From positions 1 to 13,474 of the forward strand of contig CALBXV010000458.1 of assembly GCA_937890045.1 (NCBI GenBank): a DNA stretch of 13,474 nt, read 5' to 3'. Made by a program: the position numbers and the translations under genes. The DNA is from an uncultured archaeon. GTDB taxonomy: Archaea > Thermoproteota > Nitrososphaeria > Nitrososphaerales > CALBXV01. This document shows positions 4,321-10,579 of this stretch, piece by piece. Position 1 is the first letter of the stretch. Each line of letters opens with the position of its first letter. The notes below the pieces were generated by a model. That model was not told where the DNA came from. It ran no database searches and was given only the letters and a program-made list of their open reading frames with translations.

Positions 4321-5115
4321 ATGAAGTTTTTCATCAGCTACAATGATTATAACTGCATCATAGGATATGCTAGGGCAGCGGACAGTGAGTTTGACTCAGA
4401 GATCGGTGGCATGGCAATAATGCAAGATATAGAAGATGGTATGCTTGTTACTAATCCAGTTATATTAAAACAAACTGTATCAGGTGGTTCATGTGATCTT
4501 GACAAAGAATCGCTAGCCAACTATTATACTAAAGCAGCTATGAAACACGGTGATGTAAGATTTTTATGGTGGCATAGTCATGGTGATAGCAGTGTATTCT
4601 TTTCCGATATAGATAGTACTACCATTAGTGAAAGCCCCACATCAGACTTTACTGTTTCACTTGTAGTTAATACTAAAGGCAAAAATGAACTTAGAATTGA
4701 TGTTTTTCATCCAGTACATATGTATATCAAGGGTTGTTTGTCCATTATAGACAGGCCTGATGACCCTGCTGATGCAGTAATGGAAGAAGTAAGGAAGCTA
4801 TGTAATGTGAAGAGGATCAAATCGTATCTAAATTCCCGCTCCTCTGGTAATATAATATCATTTAGCAGGAGGAGTATTATTATTGATTGGGTAAAGGATG
4901 TAATTAACGAATTCGATGAAGGTGAAATTAAATATGGAGAAATGCTGGAAAGAATAGCCGATATTAATAAAACTGATGACACAAAAGCAGAAAAAATATA
5001 TTTTTCTGTACCAAGTGAAGCTGAAATTCATAGCTTAGTAGGCATTCTTACTCCATATCGCATGATGAAACACTACAAATCAAAGAAAAAAAAGAATCTG
5101 TTCTCAGCGAAATGA
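4321..5115 (+). CDS. JAB/JAMM metallopeptidase (deubiquitinase-like)
   Basis: A 264-residue protein with the complete JAMM zinc-peptidase signature. E27 lies in SEIGGMAI, and H85-x-H87-x7-S95-x2-D98 in HSHGDSSVFFSDID; H85, H87 and D98 would bind zinc and E27 would activate water. The family (Prok-JAB) cleaves isopeptide bonds or trims the C-termini of ubiquitin-like proteins. Here the natural substrate is the neighbouring Ubl, with its extra Lys after Gly-Gly, and its conjugates. The JAB domain covers about residues 1-145. The remaining 120 residues are a mostly helical extension ending in a Lys-rich tail (KSKKKKNLFSAK), of unknown role, perhaps for binding Ubl, E1 or nucleic acid. A clear AAAGGAG precedes the start. 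The stop overlaps the E1 start (ATGA), so the two proteins are translationally coupled. Confidence 0.9.
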   Translation: MKFFISYNDYNCIIGYARAADSEFDSEIGGMAIMQDIEDGMLVTNPVILKQTVSGGSCDLDKESLANYYTKAAMKHGDVRFLWWHSHGDSSVFFSDIDSTTISESPTSDFTVSLVVNTKGKNELRIDVFHPVHMYIKGCLSIIDRPDDPADAVMEEVRKLCNVKRIKSYLNSRSSGNIISFSRRSIIIDWVKDVINEFDEGEIKYGEMLERIADINKTDDTKAEKIYFSVPSEAEIHSLVGILTPYRMMKHYKSKKKKNLFSAK

Positions 5116-5762
5116 TTGACCTAAGATATTCCGATATTGTCAAGAATATGAACTTATTTGATTTTCATGTTTTTGGATGTGGTGCAATAGGATCTAGCGT
5201 AGCAATAGAGATTGCAAGGCTCAATGCCAGTAATATATATCTATATGATCATGATGACGTTGCCTCACATAATATAGGAACAAGTATGTATCTTGCTACA
5301 CAAATTGGCAGAAGAAAGGTCAGTGCATTATCAGAAATGATATCAGATATTAATGCTAATGCTGACATTTCCTACAATTTTAATATTTTAGATGAAAAAT
5401 CTAATATAGTACTAAATAAAAATAGTATAGGCATTCTTGCATTTGATAGCATGAAATCAAGGCTAGACATAGCAAAGACATTGTGTAAAAGGAACATATT
5501 TGCCATTATAGATGGTAGGATGGGAGCAGAAACACTTCAGGTATATTCACTTACCAATACAGACATAGACATATACAAAAATACATGGTATTCAGATGAA
5601 GATGGTGATAAGGAACCATGTACTGCAAGTGCTACACCATATTGTGCTAACATTGCTGGATCTATTATAGCAAATAATATTGCAAAAATTACATCAGGCC
5701 AACCGTTATATAAGGAAATAGTGTTTCACTTTCCTACAATGACAATGATAGCTAAATCATAG
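5112..5762 (+). CDS. E1/ThiF-like Ubl-activating enzyme
   Basis: A 216-residue Rossmann-type protein of the ThiF/MoeB/E1 superfamily. It has the nucleotide loop G22-x-G24-x2-G27, the acidic end of the second strand at D46 with D48-D49, N54 followed by G66-RRK69, and the FDS element D112-S113 with R117. All fit ATP binding and adenylation of a Ubl C-terminus. C170 (in EPCTASATPYC) or C178 could form the thioester with the Ubl. It lacks the usual Arg after the conserved Asn (HNIGTSM instead of an N-x-x-R-Q type) and the paired CxxC zinc site of MoeB. It is somewhat shorter than the roughly 240-residue norm for ThiF/MoeB. The start overlaps the JAB stop by 4 bases. It would work in the cytoplasm to load the Ubl onto the E2-like protein. 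Confidence 0.88.
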   Translation: MIDLRYSDIVKNMNLFDFHVFGCGAIGSSVAIEIARLNASNIYLYDHDDVASHNIGTSMYLATQIGRRKVSALSEMISDINANADISYNFNILDEKSNIVLNKNSIGILAFDSMKSRLDIAKTLCKRNIFAIIDGRMGAETLQVYSLTNTDIDIYKNTWYSDEDGDKEPCTASATPYCANIAGSIIANNIAKITSGQPLYKEIVFHFPTMTMIAKS

Positions 5763-5771
5763 GAGAATAAC

Positions 5772-6389
5772 ATGAGTAAAATAAGAACAATAATAAATGC
5801 ACTTAATAGTAATATGGTAATTGACAAATCATACTCACTTAATGAAATTTTACGTATGATTGACAGTGATATTAATAGTGGTACTATATCATCTATACTT
5901 ACCAAAGCAAGACAATCAGGTGCTATTACACAGCCTAAAAATGGTAATAGAGGATATGGGCCCAGAACAAGGATAAAAACCATAAACTATAATGCTATAC
6001 GTAGAATAGAGTTTGAATCACACCAAAAATTAAAGGAGAAAAGAGAAAAGGAAAGATTATCTAAGATGTATCAACCACATAAAATGGAAAAGACTCATGA
6101 GGATATCATGAAATCAACTAGTATAGTAACTCACACACATTGTGAAACAGTTAAAAGACTGCACTCTGCCAAATTTAACACTAGTCAGATTGCTGATTTC
6201 ACACACTTAAGCACAGACCAGGTTACTAAGATCGTAAATGCTGACTTCAATCTCAGTAAATACCTTGGTGGTTCGTCAAGAATGCTCAGGCTGCCAACCA
6301 GGTCAGAAATGTACGATGACAATACACTGTTCAGCGAGGCCATGACGGAAATTGGTGACTGGTTTAGATATTTAGGAAAGGGTGCATAA
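5772..6389 (+). CDS. Putative DNA-binding protein with two HTH regions
   Basis: A 205-residue basic protein with a good ribosome binding site (TAGGAGAATAAC before ATG 5772). The first 75 residues look like a winged helix: YSLNEILRMI, then SGTISSILTKARQSGAI and a basic wing (KNGNRGYGPRTRIK). A charged helical linker (80-112) follows. A second helix-turn-helix lies at about 125-160 (TVKRLHSAKFNTSQIADFTHLSTDQVTKIV). No family is named. It directly follows the Ubl cassette and precedes the recombination genes, so it may be a replication initiator, a helicase-loading partner or a transcription regulator. It is also a candidate partner or substrate of the Ubl cassette, but only by position. Confidence 0.55.
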   Translation: MSKIRTIINALNSNMVIDKSYSLNEILRMIDSDINSGTISSILTKARQSGAITQPKNGNRGYGPRTRIKTINYNAIRRIEFESHQKLKEKREKERLSKMYQPHKMEKTHEDIMKSTSIVTHTHCETVKRLHSAKFNTSQIADFTHLSTDQVTKIVNADFNLSKYLGGSSRMLRLPTRSEMYDDNTLFSEAMTEIGDWFRYLGKGA

Positions 6390-6393
6390 CATA

Positions 6394-7125
6394 ATGCTTA
6401 ACATTGAATCAGTCTATAAGAATTTCCTCGACCTAGTTAATGAAGAACATAATAAAGGATATGTAGGATTTGAAGGCTGGTTCAGAGCAAGTAGTGCTGG
6501 GCAGTGCTACCGTAAACAGTTTTATGAACTCTCTGGGGCTGAAAAAGATCAAATAGATTCTCGGCCTCAGAGGGTCATGAGGCTGGGTACAATAGTTCAT
6601 GAAGATATAGGATGTGCCATTACTACAGGATATATAAACACTGAAAAGTCATATGTTGATCTTGAGGAAAGAATTGAAATTCCCGATTTGAGGATAGTAG
6701 GTCATCCTGATATTGTACAAATAGAGAATGATATTGCCTATTTATATGATATCAAAACTATGCATTCATTTGCATGGAAACGGAGATTCGGTCATGCAAA
6801 GAATAGAGATCCTAAACCTAGTAGAAACTATGAGTTACAACTTGGTACGTATGCCATAGGAGTAAGAATAAAATATGACATTTCAAAGATTAATGCTTAT
6901 ATTATGTGGTATAAAAAGGATGATAGTTCAATTAAAATAAATCCTATTGATGTTGAAAAATGGATGCGTAGGGCAGAATTATATTGGGAAGAATTAATAG
7001 AAATGACTAGTGAACTTACTATTGAAGATTTAGTTCCTGGTCAGATGATAGGTGTACCATTTCAAAATTGGGAATGTAGATATTGTTCATATAAGGGTAC
7101 CTGCCCAGGAGGAAAGAAAAGATGA
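6394..7125 (+). CDS. Cas4-like PD-(D/E)XK nuclease with probable Fe-S cluster
   Basis: From ATG 6394 the product has 243 residues; GTG 6382 would add four, but it sits almost on the AGGAAAGG site. Nuclease motifs are in order: RLGTIVHE with H69, VGHPDI with D105, DIK with D119 and K121, and ELQLGTY with Q149 and Y153. Four cysteines frame the domain, C38 and C228-x2-C231-x5-C237, the arrangement of the 4Fe-4S cluster in Cas4/AddB-type RecB-family exonucleases. It likely resects DNA ends to make single strands for the Rad52-like and SSB-like proteins encoded downstream. There is no CRISPR array or Cas1 nearby, so a role in spacer acquisition is not indicated. The C-terminal end overlaps the next start by 4 bases. 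Confidence 0.85.
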   Translation: MLNIESVYKNFLDLVNEEHNKGYVGFEGWFRASSAGQCYRKQFYELSGAEKDQIDSRPQRVMRLGTIVHEDIGCAITTGYINTEKSYVDLEERIEIPDLRIVGHPDIVQIENDIAYLYDIKTMHSFAWKRRFGHAKNRDPKPSRNYELQLGTYAIGVRIKYDISKINAYIMWYKKDDSSIKINPIDVEKWMRRAELYWEELIEMTSELTIEDLVPGQMIGVPFQNWECRYCSYKGTCPGGKKR

Positions 7126-7361
7126 AGAAGAATAAAAAGGTGCCCCAGCTCTTTCATGAATCATGTCCATATTGTGGTATAGGAATTCAAATTCATAGAT
7201 TAATAGGTGAGGCATATGGAATAATTAGTGGTATTGCAAGTTGGCATGGTGATATTCCAGATGATATAAGAGAAATATGTAGAGATGCTTACAATAAGTA
7301 TAAATCATTTTATGCCTCAATAACTTTTGATAATGATAAAATACCTGAGGAGAAAAAATGA
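7122..7361 (+). CDS. Hypothetical protein with one CxxC, 79 aa
   Basis: ATG 7122 overlaps the nuclease stop and has GGAGG at about 7109. The 79-residue product has one CPYC pair (C15, C18) with nearby His (H12, and H26 in IQIH), a glycine/isoleucine-rich middle (GEAYGIISGIASWHGD), and a later IREICRDAYNKYKSFY helix. The CxxC plus His could bind zinc, but no second clear pair exists. It is probably co-translated with the nuclease. No family is recognised. Confidence 0.6.
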   Translation: MKKNKKVPQLFHESCPYCGIGIQIHRLIGEAYGIISGIASWHGDIPDDIREICRDAYNKYKSFYASITFDNDKIPEEKK

Positions 7362-7561
7362 AGGCTATGAAATGGGGCATGATAGTGCCATCCTCAATAG
7401 AAGAGTGTGACTTACTTGCAGATGCTGTTATTAAAATGTTACAGGATATAAAAGGATGTGAAGACTACAAAGGTAAAAAAAAAGAAATACAAAAATACCA
7501 ACAAATACTTGATGCACTAATAGAAGTAAGACAAATTATAGGAGAGTCAATAGATGAATGA
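7358..7561 (+). CDS. Small helical protein, 67 aa, unknown
   Basis: Starts at ATG 7358, overlapping the previous stop, with AGGAG at about 7348-7352. The 67-residue product is almost all helix-prone. SIEECDLLADAVIKMLQDIKG is followed by a lysine-rich stretch and QQILDALIEVRQIIGESI, a pattern suited to a two-helix coiled coil. It has no metal or catalytic motif. Its position inside the recombination operon, overlapping the Rad52-like gene by 8 bases, suggests it may be a partner or chaperone of a neighbouring protein. Confidence 0.55.
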   Translation: MKAMKWGMIVPSSIEECDLLADAVIKMLQDIKGCEDYKGKKKEIQKYQQILDALIEVRQIIGESIDE

Positions 7562-8192
7562 TATAACATTAGGAAATAAGGAAGACTTGCTACCTATTAC
7601 CCAAAAAGTTGAATTTGATGTAAAAACTAAGCATGAAGAAATTTCCAATGAAGACACGCCTAAGGGATTTCAGGAGGAAAGACCAGATGGATTTACATAT
7701 GTAGAGGAAGGATATTTAAGAGCAAAGATTAATAAACATTATCCTGTTTGGTCATGGATAAAGGGATATGGTGTACAATTTATTGGTGTAGAATGGGTTG
7801 TATCAGATGGAGTGCTTCAGATAAGTGATAATGGAATAGTGAGACAGTTCTATAGTTCTGGAGCAGCAAGGATTCAGTTTAAGAAAGGTCAACCCCACAC
7901 TGCGGACAATGTAGTGGATATAGATAAGAATATTGCAAGTGCCAATACTAATGCATTTAAGAGAGCCGTTAATAGATTATGTAATATTGCTGATGATGTG
8001 TACCATAAAAGAGTGTTACTTACTGAATCACAAAAGGATAGTCTTTATGTTCTTGCCATTGATGCTGACGTGCGAAGCGAAATAGATCATGCTATATCAG
8101 ATGGCACTATTAATGGCAGTAACTATAAGGGAGCTATTGCAAAACTTGAAAGAATGATAAAGGAGAATAAAAATGAAGGAACCATGGAATGA
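7554..8192 (+). CDS. Rad52/Sak-like single-strand annealing protein
   Basis: A 212-residue protein. The central region follows the Rad52-family plan: RPDGFTYVEEGYLRAKIN (43-60), an aromatic WSWIKGYGVQFIG strand, GVEWVVSDG, a second strand pair, then KNIASANTNAFKRAVNRLCNIADDVY (125-150). The last part resembles the family's A-x-TDALKRA-x-x-x-G signature for ssDNA binding. Family members form rings on ssDNA and anneal complementary strands. Here it sits with an end-processing nuclease upstream and an SSB-like gene downstream, a classic phage recombination set. The C-terminal 50 residues are helical and could contact SSB or other partners. The assignment rests on pattern rather than a diagnostic catalytic residue. 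RecT/Erf-type annealing proteins are the alternative. Confidence 0.65.
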   Translation: MNDITLGNKEDLLPITQKVEFDVKTKHEEISNEDTPKGFQEERPDGFTYVEEGYLRAKINKHYPVWSWIKGYGVQFIGVEWVVSDGVLQISDNGIVRQFYSSGAARIQFKKGQPHTADNVVDIDKNIASANTNAFKRAVNRLCNIADDVYHKRVLLTESQKDSLYVLAIDADVRSEIDHAISDGTINGSNYKGAIAKLERMIKENKNEGTME

Positions 8193-8427
8193 TCCTATTC
8201 TTGTTGAGGGAATAGAATATATAGTCGGTATGAATGATGGTACGATTTTTAAGAACATTGTTTATACTGGTACTAAAATTATGAATGGCAAGCCTATTAT
8301 GGTCTTTCAGACTGAAGATCATAGACAGTTAGCGGTGAATCCAAGTTATCATGGATTTACACTTGAGGAACCACAAACAGAAGAGGAAACAGTCAATCCT
8401 GACGGATTAATAGAAGAGGAGATATAG
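8173..8427 (+). CDS. Hypothetical small beta-rich protein, 84 aa
   Basis: ATG 8173 follows AGGAG (about 8161-8165) and overlaps the end of the Rad52-like gene by 20 bases. The 84 residues show alternating hydrophobic strands (ILVEGIEYIVGM, DGTIFKNIVYTGTKI, GKPIMVFQTEDHRQLAVN) like a small SH3/Sm-type barrel, followed by a strongly acidic tail (EEPQTEEETVNPDGLIEEEI). Such acidic tails are common in proteins that contact SSB-coated DNA or mimic nucleic acid. The barrel suggestion is my reading of the strand pattern only, and no family is assigned. Confidence 0.55.
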   Translation: MKEPWNDPILVEGIEYIVGMNDGTIFKNIVYTGTKIMNGKPIMVFQTEDHRQLAVNPSYHGFTLEEPQTEEETVNPDGLIEEEI

Positions 8428-8430
8428 AAC

Positions 8431-8760
8431 ATGGGAAAAATAACCATAGCAGAAGCAACAAAGCTTGTAGAAGATGGCGCACTAACTGAGGAAGCCGTAA
8501 CAAGTATGCAGGAAAGAGGCTTAATCAGTGTTCCTAAAACATCTAACAAGCGTTACATAATGACTGTTGAAGGAAATTGGGTTTCACCCAGATTTTACTT
8601 TAGTGGATTAAGGGGTCAGACTACAACTACTGAAATGCAGGAACTGAAAACCAAGGTTAATGATATTTTCAATGCATATACAGTGGGAGAAACAGATCTG
8701 CCGACCATAACCGATACATACACCATAACAGAAACTACAACAGAAGGAGAAACTGAATGA
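8431..8760 (+). CDS. Hypothetical protein, 109 aa
   Basis: ATG 8431 comes 3 bases after the previous stop; the GAGGAG in the preceding gene's end (about 8415-8420) could serve as its binding site. Residues 1-33 look like two short helices (TIAEATKLVEDGALTEEAVTSMQERG). A strand region GNWVSPRFYFSGL and helix TEMQELKTKVNDIFNAY follow. A Thr/Glu-rich, probably disordered tail ends the protein. The product overlaps the SSB-like gene by 4 bases (ATGA), so the two are coupled. Function is unknown. Confidence 0.55.
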   Translation: MGKITIAEATKLVEDGALTEEAVTSMQERGLISVPKTSNKRYIMTVEGNWVSPRFYFSGLRGQTTTTEMQELKTKVNDIFNAYTVGETDLPTITDTYTITETTTEGETE

Positions 8761-9392
8761 AGGATGTTGGTGCTACCTACGATGCAAGTAAAAACCCGTG
8801 GAATCCAACTGAACCAGGTCTTTATCCTGCACATATATGTAAGTTAAGTAGCAGAGAGGTTAACACAAGACAGGGACCTGCCATAGTAATAAATATGGAT
8901 CACAAAATTGCTCCTAGTGTTGATGGAGTAAGCCAGCCACTGTTTGAAATGGATGGATATGAATACAAAAAGGATAGTGATGGTAATAGGATTCCTATAG
9001 TTGATAAAGATGGTAGTCAAAAAACGGTATCATGTGTATATATGAAGGGAAGAGTATATTCAGATAAAGGAATATTTCTTTTTCCTGACGATGCACAAGC
9101 TGGTAGAAATGCCAGGTACCTTGAATTGCTTAAGTCCCTTAATTTGAACGTTGAAGAAATAGGGAATGGAGATCATGCAGTTCAAAACCTCATGCTTATA
9201 GAGGAAGATGATGTAGTGGGTTTTCCTACAATAGTAAGGTTAGGGCATGAAAGGTATGTTACATCAGATACCAGGGCATTACCAGATGATCAACAAGAGT
9301 GGAGAACAGCAGTAAAGGTATTTGATTTCAATCTTAGAGAGGGAGATCGTCTTTCCGCAAATGAATTACAGGGTGATGATCTACCATTTTAA
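8757..9392 (+). CDS. Single-stranded DNA-binding protein (SSB-like)
   Basis: A 211-residue protein whose last residues are GDDLPF, matching the acidic tip with terminal Pro-Phe (DDDIPF type) by which SSBs recruit partner proteins. The body is strand-rich (PGLYPAHICKLSSREV, GPAIVINMDHKIA, CVYMKGRVYSDKG, AVKVFDFNL), consistent with an OB fold. It is larger than the roughly 110-residue OB domain of bacterial SSB and of the phage-specific size class. Residues 61-82 form a charged insertion (DGYEYKKDSDGNRIPIVDKD). It likely coats ssDNA in phage replication and couples with the nuclease and annealing protein encoded upstream. A hairpin 6 bases after the stop may mark the end of this transcript segment. 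Confidence 0.7.
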   Translation: MKDVGATYDASKNPWNPTEPGLYPAHICKLSSREVNTRQGPAIVINMDHKIAPSVDGVSQPLFEMDGYEYKKDSDGNRIPIVDKDGSQKTVSCVYMKGRVYSDKGIFLFPDDAQAGRNARYLELLKSLNLNVEEIGNGDHAVQNLMLIEEDDVVGFPTIVRLGHERYVTSDTRALPDDQQEWRTAVKVFDFNLREGDRLSANELQGDDLPF

Positions 9393-9398
9393 TAGGAT

Positions 9399-9420
9399 GG
9401 GAAGAGTACATACTCTTCCC
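9399..9420 (+). other. Perfect hairpin after the SSB-like gene
   Basis: GGGAAGAGT (9399-9407) and ACTCTTCCC (9412-9420) form a perfect 9-bp stem with an ACAT loop, 6 bases after the stop. The following sequence is TAAAGATTATATG rather than a T-tract, so it is not a standard intrinsic terminator. It fits an mRNA-stabilising or processing structure. Confidence 0.6.
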
Positions 9421-9430
9421 TAAAGATTAT

Positions 9431-9697
9431 ATGCTACGATACAGAGTAAAGAGGCTACATGATGGGTACGCATCTATTAGGGACTATATAATAGAGGCTG
9501 CTAAGAATCAGAAAGTTGGCATAACTGTTGAGTTTCTTGATATGGAAATGTTCATTTCCTATGAGAAATTGAAGGATTATGATTTTCAGATTCATGAAAA
9601 GAAATTTCATAGTAAATGGGGAAGCAAAACATATTCTCTCATTGATTTCAAATTTGAACCTGATAAAAGTGATCAATTTAATTTCGATTTTTCTTGA
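9431..9697 (+). CDS. Hypothetical protein, 88 aa
   Basis: An 88-residue protein starting at ATG 9431, without a good ribosome binding site; the hairpin at 9399-9420 lies just upstream. The sequence mixes basic and aromatic residues with two helix-prone segments (GYASIRDYIIEAAKN and SYEKLKDYDFQIHEKK) and ends in a Phe/Asp-rich tail (FKFEPDKSDQFNFDFS). That tail, with its aromatic-acidic terminus, is loosely SSB-tip-like but lacks Pro-Phe. No family is recognised. It carries the second copy of the 19-bp palindromic element (9541-9559). Its stop overlaps a strong promoter candidate. Confidence 0.5.
   Translation: MLRYRVKRLHDGYASIRDYIIEAAKNQKVGITVEFLDMEMFISYEKLKDYDFQIHEKKFHSKWGSKTYSLIDFKFEPDKSDQFNFDFS
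9541..9559. repeat. Copy 2 of the 19-bp palindromic element
   Basis: TATGGAAATGTTCATTTCC is the exact reverse complement of bases 4145-4163. Its core, GGAAATG-TT-CATTTCC (9544-9559), is an inverted repeat with 7-bp arms. Here it encodes Met-Glu-Met-Phe-Ile-Ser, unlike Gly-Asn-Glu-His-Phe-His in copy 1. Confidence 0.5.
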
Positions 9698-9722
9698 TAT
9701 TCAATTCTGAATTCATTATATT
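9694..9722 (+). promoter_or_regulatory. Good sigma70-type promoter
   Basis: TTGATA (9694-9699, 5 of 6) and TATATT (9717-9722, 5 of 6) are separated by exactly 17 bases. Initiation near 9729 would place the first transcribed bases right at the start of the long inverted repeat 9732-9794. The -35 box overlaps the TGA of the preceding gene. Confidence 0.45.
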
Positions 9723-9731
9723 CTGACAATC

Positions 9732-9796
9732 AAAGGGGAGAAAATTGAATTTTATTTGTCTTGGTCATGTAATTATCCCAAATTTCTCCCCTTTTT
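9732..9796 (+). terminator. Long stem with T-tract: terminator, attenuator or small RNA
   Basis: AAAGGGGAGAAA (9732-9743) pairs perfectly with TTTCTCCCCTTT (9783-9794). The stem is 12 bp around a 39-base loop and can extend by 2 bp past a bulged A. The 3' arm runs into TTTTT (9792-9796). As an intrinsic terminator the loop is unusually long; TTGG...CCAA can pair inside it. Because a promoter lies just upstream, the unit could be a self-contained small RNA of about 70 bases, or an attenuator for the gene at 9808. The stem is certain; the role is inferred. Confidence 0.5.
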
Positions 9797-9807
9797 CTCA
9801 TTAGAAA

Positions 9808-9993
9808 ATGGCAAATCTAAAATACTGTAGATCTTGTTATTCTACTTGGAGTTCTGGATATTATACAACCCATGGTAGAGTAAGAAAGTGGATAGATTAC
9901 TACTCAGAAATAAGTGGATATGGAGTAAGAAGAAAAAAATGCCCACCATGTAGACATATTAATGTCAAAAGTACAAAAATCTGTAAAATATAA
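9808..9993 (+). CDS. Zinc-finger-like basic protein, 61 aa
   Basis: A 61-residue basic protein with two CxxC pairs, CRSC (C7, C10) and CPPC (C45, C48), separated by an aromatic-rich stretch (WSSGYYTTHGRVRKWIDYYSE). This is the pattern of a zinc ribbon or treble clef that holds one zinc ion. Arg/Lys between the pairs and at the end suggests nucleic-acid or protein binding. The ATG at 9808 lies just after the T-tract of the stem at 9732-9796, with no visible ribosome binding site, so expression may depend on read-through of that structure. Function is unknown. Confidence 0.55.
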   Translation: MANLKYCRSCYSTWSSGYYTTHGRVRKWIDYYSEISGYGVRRKKCPPCRHINVKSTKICKI

Positions 9994-10162
9994 AAGATTA
10001 GAAGAGCTCAAGCCTAGTACTGAATTTATATCAGAGCTAGGATGGAGGGGTATTTTTATTAAAGATATTATTATAGAGTGTATAGTAATATGGACTGATG
10101 CACCAGAACATAGGCTTGGTAAAGATAAAATAGCAGGAGGCACATTGATCAATGAAATGTAA
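9962..10162 (+). CDS. Hypothetical protein, 66 aa
   Basis: A 66-residue frame beginning inside the end of the zinc-finger gene (32-base overlap), without a strong binding site; coupling to the upstream gene is the likely route. It has a basic N-terminus (SKVQKSVKYKRLEELKPS), a hydrophobic IFIKDIIIECIVIW segment too charged to be a clear membrane helix, and a Gly/Lys-rich end. The frame continues through the AGGAGG site of the next gene. No family is recognised. The lower confidence reflects the overlap and weak start. Confidence 0.42.
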   Translation: MSKVQKSVKYKRLEELKPSTEFISELGWRGIFIKDIIIECIVIWTDAPEHRLGKDKIAGGTLINEM

Positions 10163-10523
10163 AGCATGTGGATATAATAATAGTGAAGTATCTACTAATT
10201 ACTCCATTGCTATAGAGAATTTGTACAATGCAAGAAATGATAAGACTCAAAAAGCTATAAAACATGCTGTTAAGCAAGCTAATAAACATATTCCGTCAGA
10301 GCAAAGTTTATATAATGTGTGGAGATTTATGCAGGCCATATCAGGGTGTAGTGATGAGGTTGTTTGCTGGGCAATAGATAGATATATTAGTGCCAGATTA
10401 GCATATGATGGCAAAGGATTGAGTTATTTAAGGGCAATAATATTAAATCATAATGTAAATAGGAATAGTATGATACAATATGAAAAAAAGAGGATGGGAT
10501 CTCTTCCGCCCGAGATAGATTGA
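10152..10523 (+). CDS. Hypothetical helical protein with N-terminal CxxC, 123 aa
   Basis: A 123-residue protein with AGGAGG (about 10135-10140) upstream of ATG 10152. It begins with one CKAC pair (residues 3-6) and is otherwise helical: IAIENLYNARNDKTQKAIKHAVKQANKH, then SLYNVWRFMQAISG, CWAIDRYISARLAYDGKGLSYLRAIIL, and a basic end. The GKGLSYLRAIILN piece is loosely like the helical module of DnaD/primosome helpers. With the DnaB-like helicase gene two small genes downstream, a helicase-loading or initiation role is possible but unproven. No catalytic motif is present. Confidence 0.58.
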   Translation: MKCKACGYNNSEVSTNYSIAIENLYNARNDKTQKAIKHAVKQANKHIPSEQSLYNVWRFMQAISGCSDEVVCWAIDRYISARLAYDGKGLSYLRAIILNHNVNRNSMIQYEKKRMGSLPPEID

Positions 10524-10579
10524 TGACTGTATCTCTATCATCATAACTAATCATAAAAAGTCCACTTAATGATAATAAA

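Noticed and set aside
2920..5762. Calling the cassette a true PRTRC system or a Bil system
   Set aside because: The gene set is alike, but no PRTRC-specific partners (ParB-like, proteins D, E, F) are visible, the Ubl has a MoaD/ThiS-like look with a GGK end, and the setting is phage replication. I keep it as a separate, related cassette.
6394..7125. Cas4 as a sign of a CRISPR-Cas locus
   Set aside because: No direct-repeat array and no Cas1 or Cas2 genes are present; the nuclease sits in a recombination module.
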